A stretch of 5,353 bases of DNA from UBA5420 sp964485345 (GCA_964485345.1 CAZAJB010000129.1:1-5353), one strand, 5' to 3'. Shown: positions 1 through 5,353, counted from the first letter of the stretch. The notes: a model not told the origin generated them from the letters alone. Translations and numbers: made by a program.

Positions 1-1
1 T

Positions 2-76
2 CAGAGGAAAAGGGAGATTGAAGCGATTTATCGCAAGACAGAAGCGGAATTGAGCGAGTTACAGAAGAGCGGGTAG
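2..76 (+). CDS. 3' end of an unidentified gene (charged helical tail)
   Basis: This frame is open from the left edge and ends at TAG (74-76). It gives 24 residues ending in ELSELQKSG, rich in Glu, Lys and Arg with Leu/Ile at helix-like spacing, which suggests an amphipathic helix or coiled-coil tail. The other plus-strand frame starting at base 1 meets a stop at once, so this is the likely coding frame. The remainder of the gene lies outside the window and its family cannot be named. The next gene starts 72 bases downstream on the same strand, but a possible promoter in between means co-transcription is not certain. Confidence 0.55.
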   Translation, partial: QRKREIEAIYRKTEAELSELQKSG

Positions 77-98
77 TGACTAGTATTACGTCGTTGCT

Positions 99-126
99 TT
101 TGCTGCACGTTGGCCAGTGGTATCAT
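99..126 (+). promoter_or_regulatory. possible extended -10 promoter for the HNH gene
   Basis: TGGTATCAT at 118-126 matches an extended -10 element (TGn followed by TATAAT) with one mismatch. A weak -35 (TTGCTG at 100-105, 15-base spacing; or TTTGCT at 99-104, 16-base spacing) lies upstream. Transcription would begin near 133, leaving a very short leader that still contains the ribosome-binding site at 135-143. This is a consensus match by eye only. Confidence 0.35.
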
Positions 127-148
127 CTAGAAAAAAGGGGTGGGGTGT

Positions 149-973
149 ATGGCTTTTACAATTGAAGAGGCGGCCAAACTAGCACTAGGACATCTTCGTA
201 GAATTGGGCTTAGTCCAGAAACTAGTGATGTCAAAGAGTTTATCGATACAGGCATCCTGAAGATCCAGGACAAGGTTTTCTGGGTTGCCAGTATGAGAAG
301 CCTAAGGCGTGCAGGTATTAAGGTGAACACGCTCTGGTTTGCGAATCCCTCGAAGAATGTTCCACCATGCATCTCACCTCTTAAGGGGAGGTCCACAAGG
401 ATCGATTTCTCTCTAATTCCTACTGAAGACAATCTTTACATATTGCCCTATGAGGAAGTGCGAATATATGCCCTGGCACTAGAAGAAGACCGAGATAGAC
501 GGTTTCGCCAGTCAACCTGGGATCTTGAGATCGATGATAAAACCCATAGTTTCAAGTGGGTGGGAAAAGGTAATACGAAGAGCTTCCCGCTTTACGTTTT
601 GTCCTCAGCTTCTGACAGTGATAATCCTCCCAGTAAAACGGAGCAAGTTGTGAGTCGAATCATTAGAGACTCTAGACTGGCCAGACAGGTGAAGGGGCTC
701 TACTCTTCTAGATGTCAATTGTGCGGTGCGACTGTGGAAATTCGCCAAGGAGTCCCTTATGCAGAGGCGCATCATTTAAGACCAGTAGGCCAGCCCCACA
801 ATGGTCCAGATGTTATGGAGAACATTATCTGTGTGTGTCCTAACCATCACGCACTTCTGGATTTTGGGGCGATTGCACTTGATGCGAGTACTTTGGCGAT
901 CGACGATTCCCATGGCCTTTCTGATGACTACATCGAGTATTACAATGACGTTGTCGTTCGTGGGCAGAAGTAA
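149..973 (+). CDS. HNH endonuclease (HNH_2-like) with unassigned N-terminal domain
   Basis: Predicted 274-residue DNA endonuclease. The C-terminal domain (about 180-245) carries a complete HNH signature: CxxC (C189, C192), the AEAHH pair (H208, H209), the P-H-N-G-P-D stretch (216-221), E224-N225, then CVCPNHH (C228-H234) and an LLDFG turn. H208/H209, N225 and H233/H234 are the expected metal-binding and catalytic positions; the cysteines probably bind a structural zinc. This layout is typical of restriction-type HNH proteins (Pfam HNH_2, COG3440-like), which cut double-stranded DNA and are often modification-dependent. Residues 1-165 match no family I recognise and could be the DNA-recognition part. 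Start choice: the frame is open from a GTG at 140, but ATG 149 sits 5 bases after AAGGGGTGG (135-143), so ATG is preferred. No methyltransferase partner is visible. Nuclease activity is well supported; target and role are inferred. Confidence 0.85.
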   Translation: MAFTIEEAAKLALGHLRRIGLSPETSDVKEFIDTGILKIQDKVFWVASMRSLRRAGIKVNTLWFANPSKNVPPCISPLKGRSTRIDFSLIPTEDNLYILPYEEVRIYALALEEDRDRRFRQSTWDLEIDDKTHSFKWVGKGNTKSFPLYVLSSASDSDNPPSKTEQVVSRIIRDSRLARQVKGLYSSRCQLCGATVEIRQGVPYAEAHHLRPVGQPHNGPDVMENIICVCPNHHALLDFGAIALDASTLAIDDSHGLSDDYIEYYNDVVVRGQK

Positions 974-1010
974 CGCTGGCGTGTAGATCTATAGGGCTAT
1001 GCCATCTCTT

Positions 1011-1034
1011 GCCACAATCATGCTGTGTGGCTTT
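1011..1034 (+). terminator. weak hairpin after the HNH gene, possible terminator
   Basis: GCCACA (1011-1016) can pair with TGTGGC (1026-1031) around a 9-base loop, followed by only three T residues. It lies 38 bases after the HNH stop codon, a fitting place for a terminator. The short stem and poor U-tract make it weak. Confidence 0.2.
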
Positions 1035-1105
1035 GTGCTCCGGTCTCTGAATGGTGTTACGATATGCCACGCAATCGGCTATCATCTCGGCATGACTCTA
1101 ATCCA

Positions 1106-1111
1106 TATAAT
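1106..1111 (+). promoter_or_regulatory. possible -10 box for the lipoprotein gene
   Basis: A perfect TATAAT lies at 1106-1111, 48 bases before the lipoprotein start. No good -35 is present at 16-18 bases spacing, so an activator would be needed if this is real. A TGGCATA motif starts two bases after it, and two inverted copies (TATGCCA) lie upstream at 998-1004 and 1063-1069, so a regulator site is conceivable. Confidence 0.25.
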
Positions 1112-1159
1112 TTGGCATAGACAAAGCTTTTGGAGCATGGAGGGAAGGAATAAGAGGGC

Positions 1160-1522
1160 ATGAACAATAGGATGAAGTTCTTGGTCTTGTTGCTGCTAAT
1201 TTGCCTTGGCGTGGGTGGATGTAGTATTGGGGGTAGCTACAGTAAATCCATTAGGAAGATCAGCGGCTCATCCTCCAGCTGGACTGGGGAAAAAAGGAAA
1301 GAATTAGAATTTGAAAAGGGTCAGACAGTGACGTTTCGTTACAGATCAAGACTGGACAGTGGAGAGTTAGGCATACAACTCTTGGATCCGCATGGTGGAG
1401 TCATTCATGAGTTTGAAGTCAATGAAGAAGGAAAAGCCGACATAGAGATTATGGAAGATGGCACCTTTGTGATCCTCATGTCGGGTACGGAGTTTAGGGG
1501 CAATTATCAAGTGGAATGGTAG
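1160..1522 (+). CDS. small secreted lipoprotein, function unknown
   Basis: 120-residue predicted lipoprotein. Residues 1-21 form a classic type II signal peptide: a basic start (R4, K6), a hydrophobic core (F7-L16) and a lipobox-like V-G-G-C with C21 as the lipid-modified residue. The mature part (about 100 residues) begins with a Ser/Gly-rich linker, then alternates short hydrophobic and charged stretches typical of a small beta-sandwich (for example the ELGIQLLDPHGGVIHEFEV region and the final YQVEW strand). Similar small lipoproteins are common in Bacillales and Clostridia and lack an assigned function. It would be anchored to the outer face of the membrane. Start: ATG 1160 lies 10 bases after AAGGA (1145-1149); a second ATG at 1172 is possible but would remove R4. 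It stands alone, 186 bases after the HNH gene and convergent with the minus-strand unit. Nothing ties it to defence. Confidence 0.8.
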   Translation: MNNRMKFLVLLLLICLGVGGCSIGGSYSKSIRKISGSSSSWTGEKRKELEFEKGQTVTFRYRSRLDSGELGIQLLDPHGGVIHEFEVNEEGKADIEIMEDGTFVILMSGTEFRGNYQVEW

Positions 1523-1794
1523 TTCTATTTTTTGCAGGGGGTGTACCTTTGGGCTGGGGAACGACGATGGTCCTCGGTCATGGCAAAGTGAAGGCAAGTT
1601 CGCAATAGGACGCCTACAGCTGGTTGCATTTCAAAGGACCGTGTTAAGTTTGTACAAGGAATTGCCCTGAAAGTTGGAAAAACACTACCGATAAACTGCC
1701 TGTTTTTTGGAGGCATGCCATTTTGAGTAAGAAGAATCAGGGGAACGAAGGGCGATGGAAGCGTTTATTTGAGAGAAGATAAAGACCTTTGGGT
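1523..1794. other. intergenic stretch with no convincing gene
   Basis: No open frame here has a recognisable product. A T-run (1530-1536) follows the lipoprotein stop but has no GC stem before it, so it is not a normal terminator. The only reading with a good ribosome-binding site is a 19-codon plus-strand frame from TTG 1723 to TAA 1782, with GGAGG at 1709-1713. It would encode a basic peptide (SKKNQGNEGRWKRLFERR after the first residue). It may be a chance frame, a tiny peptide gene or the start of a decayed gene. Confidence 0.4.
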
Positions 1795-1885
1795 GGCTCT
1801 AGTGGAAGTGGGAAGAGGTGACAAGGGATTCGTAAGCGCCCGAACCTCTTTCCTAAACCTGCCACTTCCGCGTTCTAGTGGAGCC
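1795..1885. repeat. long interrupted inverted repeat between convergent genes
   Basis: Three nested arm pairs are visible. GGCTC (1795-1799) pairs with GAGCC (1881-1885). GGAAGTGG (1804-1811) pairs with CCACTTCC (1862-1869). AAGAGGT (1813-1819) pairs with ACCTCTT (1844-1850). The apical loop is 24 bases and the right side carries two 11-base bulges. A direct repeat, TCTAGTGGA, occurs at 1798-1806 and 1874-1882. There is no T-run on either strand after the arms, so it is not a standard intrinsic terminator, although its place between convergent genes would suit a transcription barrier. It could also be a structured RNA or a small palindromic element. Confidence 0.5.
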
Positions 1886-1925
1886 GTCTTTCGTCCAAAG
1901 CACTCGTACCATGATTCAGATGCCA

Positions 1926-2240
1926 TTAATCTTCAACCCACTCCAACCAAAGCCCCTTTTCAAAACCACCTCGTTTACTTCTCTTGCGCTGTTTCAGCTG
2001 CATGATCTCCTCTAGTGATGAGCCGAGCTGACTTGCTAAGGCTTCGATTACCTCCAGAAGATCGGCGAGTTCCTCTAAATCATGCTGACTGTCTACAAAC
2101 TCCTGCAACTCCTCACGGAGTTTCTCCTGAAGAGCATGAATCAGATCAGGACCGCTTACCTGAGAAACACGGCAACTTTTCCCTGTGCTTTTAATAATCC
2201 TTGGGATCTCATCTCGAACAAGCTTGTTATAAACTGGGAT
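1926..2240 (-). CDS. MazG/PRA-PH-like nucleotide pyrophosphohydrolase, rare start codon
   Basis: About 104 residues, all-alpha NTP pyrophosphatase of the MazG / phosphoribosyl-ATP pyrophosphohydrolase-like group (COG4997-type). These enzymes hydrolyse a nucleoside triphosphate to the monophosphate and pyrophosphate, often on noncanonical nucleotides. Numbered from the ATC codon at 2240: PVYNKLVRDEIPRII (2-16) is the conserved N-terminal block, E43/E44/E47 and E57-x-x-D60 are the expected magnesium-binding acidic cluster, and RGGFEK (90-95) is the conserved C-terminal block. The length is normal for the family. The frame contains no ATG, GTG or TTG before TTG 2108, and starting there would remove the conserved N-terminus and half the acidic site. 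AAGGAG (2255-2250) is followed by ATT (2246), ATT (2243) and ATC (2240). ATC aligns best with the family start; ATT at 2243 has 6-base spacing. The ribosome-binding site overlaps the TAA of the upstream helicase gene, indicating one operon and probable translational coupling. A mutated or mis-sequenced start is the main alternative. Confidence 0.8.
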   Translation of the reverse strand: MPVYNKLVRDEIPRIIKSTGKSCRVSQVSGPDLIHALQEKLREELQEFVDSQHDLEELADLLEVIEALASQLGSSLEEIMQLKQRKRSKRGGFEKGLWLEWVED

Positions 2241-2257
2241 AATAATCCTCTCCTTTA
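2238..2257 (-). promoter_or_regulatory. ribosome-binding site overlapping the helicase stop, before ATT/ATC start
   Basis: On the minus strand TAAAGGAGAGG spans 2257-2247: the TAA ends the helicase gene and its last base opens the AAGGAG core (2255-2250). The candidate starts ATT 2246, ATT 2243 and ATC 2240 follow at 3, 6 and 9 bases. The overlap supports translation of the MazG-like gene by ribosomes ending the helicase gene, and it is the main argument for a non-AUG start. Confidence 0.65.
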
Positions 2258-4645
2258 CGATCTGTTTTTATATAGCCTAGCGATCTTCAAACGCTCGCGA
2301 TACAGCAAAATGTCATCCATGTGCTCAACTAGAATTGGTGACTGAGTCTCGTAGACAACGGGAGCGAGTCGAAGGCTCTTGTTAATCTGATCGTACTGAA
2401 AAAAGGGTGAACTCCGATCAAGGAACCGAATGGGGTTTCGTTCTGCCAGCCGAATCCATCTTTCCAGTGGCCAATCCTGAAAATTACGGCTAGACTTATC
2501 CCGCATATCGATGTGGAATCGTGGATCTTCGTAAAAAGTCTTCAGAGACATGCCAATGGCGTGGCTTGATACAGATCCTAGAAGCTCTTTTCCTTGGATA
2601 AAGGCCCTCAACGTTGGGATTTTGTAGAGTTTGCTCATGGCAGTTCTCTCTAGATCCAAACAAAACTCCTCCAAATCTGTACCCAGCCATCCCACTTCTT
2701 CGGAGTTCAGTTCATCGAGGGCGGCTAGAAACCGAAGGTATCCCTTTTTGGGCGACAGATGACGTGGGCGTAAGAACTCTTCACTTGGAATATCGCTTCC
2801 GGCCTGAATGTCGAGACGCAGAGGCCTTCTTTCTAGATCCGCCTTTAGACGAAAATATGCTACTCTCAATCGTTCTGGTAAAGGATCATGCCTCCGCATC
2901 TCCTCAAAGACATCCAAAAGACGCATATCGAAATTCAGCCTACAGCCCTCGGCGACCGTCTCAGACAAATCGCGGATTTTGTAGGTGAAATCTGCTTCCC
3001 TTTGAGGATTACCACCCTGCAAAATCAGTGGAATCAAATGCGCTCGCTTGTAATTACCAATGAAGTCCAAAACAGTTAAGTAGTTCTTGCCAGGTGCTTT
3101 TCGCAGTCCCCTCCCTAGTTGCTGCAGGAAGATTGTATAGGACTCGGTGGGCCTTAAGAACATCACAAGATCGACCTCTGGGATGTCTACACCTTCATTA
3201 AACTGATCTACTGAAAAAATGATTTCTACATCGCGATCGCACAAAGCCTTAAGGGCGGCACCACGTTCCATCACAAAGGGTCCATCACCACTATGGACGG
3301 CCACAGCTGTTACACTGTTTTCCCGAAAAAATTGGGTCATGAAGTTGGCATGCTTGATTCCACTACAAAACGCCAAGGATCTTTCAGAACGGTATTCCCG
3401 GTAGCGCTTAAGAATCAAATCTGCTCTGGCGCTTGTGCTTAGGGCTCGTTCGAGTTGATCTATGACATAACGGCCATTAGCCATTTCGATTCCCGCGAAA
3501 TCGGTGATGTCGTCATAGACTCCATAATAGTGAAAAGGTGTCAGATAGTCCTTGTTAATCGCTTCGTGAAGGTTGATCTCATAGACAACATTGTCTTCAC
3601 AAAACCGGAAGATATCTTGGTTGTCCATACGAAAGGGAGTAGCGGTGAGACCCAAAAGAAAGCGAGGTTTGAAATAGTTGACGATCCTCTGGTAACTCTT
3701 AGCGGCAACATGGTGGAACTCATCAACGACGATGTAGTCAAAGTAATCCGGGGGAAAATATGTGGGTGAAAGATACTGCTCTTGAGATAGGGTCTGAACG
3801 GACGCGAAGATGATCTCCGCTTCTGTAGATTTCTCAATAGCATTGAACCAGCCCATCGTTTTTGAGGGGGCGACCTCGTTAAATGATTCCCTTGCCTGCC
3901 CGAGAATCTCTTCACGGTGAGCTACAAACAACACGCGCTCGTATTTCTTACTATCAAAGGCGGCAAGGTATGTTTTTCCAACACCTGTAGCCATCACGAC
4001 CATACCGCGCGTGAAACCTTCAGCCCTTGACTCCTCTAAGTAGTGGAGAGCCTCAATTTGGGAACCACGGGGGTGGATATCCTCGAGAGGCTCTGGGGCT
4101 GTGGTCTGCCCACGAATCCATCGCGGGCGTCTCCAGGAGAGACTGTACTCTTTTAACCATTCATCGGTAAGGGGCAGGGCTAAAGAAAAGAGATGATCAA
4201 AACTCTCGACAAATTGCCCATAATCAGCAGGTTCTTGGCTGGATTGAAGTCGGTAGTTCCACTCGACTCCATCGATCAAGGCGCTACGGGACAGATTAGA
4301 GGAGCCCACGTAGACTTCTCCGCCTTCTCCATTCGAAAAGAGATACGTCTTAGGGTGGAAAGCCACGGTATTCGATTCGAAGACGCGAATGTCAGCCTGG
4401 CTACCCAGATTGTCTCTCAATAGATAAAGTGCTGAGGGCTCCGTAATATTCAGATAGCGGCTGGTGAGTATCTGGATCGGAATACCCTGGGCTTGAGCCT
4501 GAAGTAAGTTGGGCAAAAGCAGACGGACCCCAGATTCCATTACAAATGAGACGACAAACTTGATTCCCTTCGCCCCACGAAAAGAGTTTTGGAGACTATC
4601 TAGCAACGTGATCTTGTTGTTGGTAAGAACGTTTTGCACACCCAT
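2255..4645 (-). CDS. PLD-type (HKD) nuclease fused to SF2 DEAD/DEAH helicase
   Basis: Residue numbers count from the GTG at 4648 (797 residues; 796 from ATG 4645). Residues 1-165 form a phospholipase D-type nuclease domain with a single HKD-like motif: H98-x-K100, then GSSN (115-118) and E129. Single-motif PLD nucleases usually act as dimers. Residues 190-550 are an SSL2-like SF2 helicase: Q197 (Q motif), ATGVGKT (220-226, Walker A), VAHREE (242-247, Ia), DEFHH (309-313, II), TATP (335-338, III), FNEGVDIPEVD (483-493, V) and QQLGRGLRK (509-517, VI). All motor motifs appear intact. Residues 555-797 are mostly helical, rich in Arg, Leu and Glu, and unassigned; the beta-rich DUF3427 domain carried by many longer relatives is not evident. 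The family is linked to phage defence or DNA restriction through ATP-dependent DNA translocation and cleavage. AGGGAAG (4661-4655) lies 9 bases before ATG 4645, so ATG is preferred; GTG 4648 and GTG 4639 are alternatives. It heads an operon with the MazG-like gene. Confidence 0.9.
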   Translation of the reverse strand: MGVQNVLTNNKITLLDSLQNSFRGAKGIKFVVSFVMESGVRLLLPNLLQAQAQGIPIQILTSRYLNITEPSALYLLRDNLGSQADIRVFESNTVAFHPKTYLFSNGEGGEVYVGSSNLSRSALIDGVEWNYRLQSSQEPADYGQFVESFDHLFSLALPLTDEWLKEYSLSWRRPRWIRGQTTAPEPLEDIHPRGSQIEALHYLEESRAEGFTRGMVVMATGVGKTYLAAFDSKKYERVLFVAHREEILGQARESFNEVAPSKTMGWFNAIEKSTEAEIIFASVQTLSQEQYLSPTYFPPDYFDYIVVDEFHHVAAKSYQRIVNYFKPRFLLGLTATPFRMDNQDIFRFCEDNVVYEINLHEAINKDYLTPFHYYGVYDDITDFAGIEMANGRYVIDQLERALSTSARADLILKRYREYRSERSLAFCSGIKHANFMTQFFRENSVTAVAVHSGDGPFVMERGAALKALCDRDVEIIFSVDQFNEGVDIPEVDLVMFLRPTESYTIFLQQLGRGLRKAPGKNYLTVLDFIGNYKRAHLIPLILQGGNPQREADFTYKIRDLSETVAEGCRLNFDMRLLDVFEEMRRHDPLPERLRVAYFRLKADLERRPLRLDIQAGSDIPSEEFLRPRHLSPKKGYLRFLAALDELNSEEVGWLGTDLEEFCLDLERTAMSKLYKIPTLRAFIQGKELLGSVSSHAIGMSLKTFYEDPRFHIDMRDKSSRNFQDWPLERWIRLAERNPIRFLDRSSPFFQYDQINKSLRLAPVVYETQSPILVEHMDDILLYRERLKIARLYKNRS

Positions 4646-4687
4646 CACTCCACGCTTCCCTACGATGCCTTTTCTGCATATTTCCTA

Positions 4688-4717
4688 AAAATACCTTCTT
4701 GTCGGTAGCTATTTCAA
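4688..4717 (-). promoter_or_regulatory. possible promoter of the helicase-MazG operon
   Basis: On the minus strand TTGAAA (4717-4712) is followed after 18 bases by TATTTT (4693-4688), giving 5/6 and 4/6 matches to the housekeeping consensus. Transcription would begin near 4681, leaving a leader of about 36 bases before ATG 4645. This is judged by eye only. Confidence 0.35.
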
Positions 4718-4786
4718 AAGAACAGATGATTCTCGCGGAGGTGATGGGGTTTACGCGCACCAGATGTTTCTCGTGACCTGCTAAAA

Positions 4787-4830
4787 ACCTTGCGAGCAAG
4801 CTTAATTGCGAGGAAAAAGAGCAATCTCCC
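4787..4830. repeat. TTGCGAG direct repeats with small hairpins in the divergent intergenic region
   Basis: TTGCGAG occurs at 4790-4796 and 4806-4812, 16 bases apart. The first copy lies in a small palindrome (CTTG/CAAG around CGAG). The second begins ATTGCGAGG and is followed by GCAATCTCCCC, so ATTGC (4805-4809) can pair with GCAAT (4821-4825). The second unit resembles a shortened form of the dispersed ATTGCGAGG...GCAATCTC intergenic hairpin found in many bacterial genomes; that comparison is from memory. Alternatively it could be a regulator site between divergent genes. Confidence 0.35.
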
Positions 4831-4847
4831 CTTTTGTGCAGGAAGAG

Positions 4848-4876
4848 TTGCCCCTAAGCATAACTACAACTTTAGT
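4848..4876 (+). promoter_or_regulatory. possible promoter for the DUF1349 gene
   Basis: TTGCCC (4848-4853) and TTTAGT (4871-4876) are 17 bases apart and each match four of six consensus bases. The position, 49 bases before ATG 4926, is suitable. The match is weak. Confidence 0.25.
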
Positions 4877-4925
4877 TCTCAAAGTAGATTTCTGCTTTCT
4901 TGATCACTAGAGGGAGGTATAAGAT

Positions 4926-5353
4926 ATGATCAACATTTTTTCAGGACTCCAAGGCAAAACAATGCCCGAGGGCTTTCAGTGGCTTAATGAACCTCAAGAG
5001 TGGGCATTCACAGACGAAGGATTAGTCGTACAGGCCGAGGCTAAGACCGATTGGTTCAAGGATCCGGCAGGGACCGTGGTGAAAGATTCAGGACACTTTT
5101 TGTACAAGGTGCAAGAGGGCGATTTTACGTTTATGACCAAGGTTGCAGTTGACATGATTGACGACTATGACGCTGCCGTGATGATGGTTATGTTTGATGA
5201 TGATCGCTGGGCGAAACTTTGTTATGAGTTCACCTACAGAAAGCCCATGATTGTAAGTGTAGTCACCAAAGGCCTCTCAGACGACTGCAATTCTCTCGTG
5301 GTACCAGAGAGCGGGATTTATCTTCGAGTAACCCGCTTTGATGACTGTTTTGC
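4926..5353 (+). CDS. DUF1349 family protein (concanavalin A-like fold), 3' end outside window
   Basis: The frame is open from ATG 4926 to the right edge, giving 142 residues of a family usually about 190-200 long, so roughly three quarters of the gene is here. GGGAGGT (4912-4918) lies 7 bases before the ATG, a near-ideal ribosome-binding site. Family landmarks: DWFKDP (42-47), the H57-L-Y to EGDFTF region (57-69), a D-A-A-V-M-M-V core (82-88), WAKLCYE (95-101), IVSVVTKG (109-116) and SDDCNS (118-123). The WxKLCxE and SVVT blocks are diagnostic of DUF1349 (COG3506), a beta-sandwich of concanavalin A-like fold. No signal peptide is present, so it is probably cytoplasmic. The molecular function of the family is not established; some relatives lie near carbohydrate-use genes. 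It is divergent from the helicase operon and probably unrelated to it. Confidence 0.85.
   Translation, partial: MINIFSGLQGKTMPEGFQWLNEPQEWAFTDEGLVVQAEAKTDWFKDPAGTVVKDSGHFLYKVQEGDFTFMTKVAVDMIDDYDAAVMMVMFDDDRWAKLCYEFTYRKPMIVSVVTKGLSDDCNSLVVPESGIYLRVTRFDDCF

Noticed and set aside
840..1085. 81-codon minus-strand frame across the end of the HNH gene
   Set aside because: Antisense to the well-supported HNH motif region; His/Arg/Gln-rich composition typical of a shadow frame.
1523..1545. T-run after the lipoprotein stop as an intrinsic terminator
   Set aside because: No GC-rich stem precedes the T-run.
1525..1716. 63-codon minus-strand frame in the intergenic stretch
   Set aside because: No recognisable family or convincing ribosome-binding site; kept only as a hint of a possible repeat.
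1769..2005. 78-codon plus-strand frame
   Set aside because: Its second half is antisense to the MazG-like gene and its first half spans the inverted repeat; no family resemblance.
1926..2108. MazG-like gene starting at TTG 2108 (60 residues)
   Set aside because: This start would cut away the conserved YNKLVRDxIP block and part of the acidic metal site, although both are encoded in the same frame directly upstream after a strong ribosome-binding site.
2082..2345. 87-codon plus-strand frame
   Set aside because: Antisense to the MazG-like gene and the helicase C-terminus, both better supported.
3541..3915. 124-codon minus-strand frame inside the helicase gene
   Set aside because: Out of frame with the helicase core, which covers the same bases with intact motifs II and III.
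4596..4799. 67-codon minus-strand frame overlapping the helicase start, opening at a TTG
   Set aside because: No ribosome-binding site before the TTG, it overlaps the helicase gene in another frame and the likely promoter, and the peptide resembles nothing known.

Overview
The window looks like a piece of a low- to mid-GC Gram-positive (Bacillota) chromosome. The evidence is strong purine-rich Shine-Dalgarno sites a few bases before most starts, GTG/TTG/ATG start ambiguity, a small lipoprotein of a kind common in Bacillus relatives, and a DUF1349-type gene, a family frequent in Bacillales. No rRNA, tRNA, CRISPR array or complete insertion sequence was seen. The genus cannot be fixed from the sequence alone.

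Layout from left to right. Bases 2-76 are the last 24 codons of a plus-strand gene with a charged helical tail. Bases 149-973 encode a 274-residue HNH endonuclease with an unrecognised N-terminal half and a C-terminal zinc-supported HNH_2-like nuclease domain, preceded by a possible extended -10 promoter. Bases 1160-1522 encode a small secreted lipoprotein. Bases 1523-1925 hold no convincing gene but contain a long interrupted inverted repeat (1795-1885). Bases 4645 down to 1926 are a minus-strand two-gene unit. Its first gene is a 796/797-residue protein that joins a single-HKD phospholipase D-type nuclease to an SF2 (DEAD/DEAH, SSL2-like) helicase and a long unassigned C-terminal region. It is followed without a gap by a roughly 104-residue MazG/PRA-PH-like nucleotide pyrophosphohydrolase. 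After a 280-base divergent intergenic region, bases 4926-5353 begin a DUF1349 (concanavalin-A-like fold) gene that runs off the window.

How the genes may work together (inference): the PLD-nuclease/helicase has the parts of an ATP-dependent DNA-cleaving defence enzyme. The MazG-like protein could alter nucleotide pools or remove modified or signal nucleotides in the same response. The HNH protein lies on the other side of a convergent junction and may be an independent restriction-type nuclease in the same accessory island. The lipoprotein and DUF1349 genes show no obvious link to defence.

The least expected point is the start of the MazG-like gene. Its full conserved N-terminus is present, but the frame has no ATG, GTG or TTG upstream of the conserved block. 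A strong ribosome-binding site sits just before ATT ATT ATC, so initiation at a rare AUU or AUC codon is the simplest reading, and standard gene finders would truncate or miss the gene.
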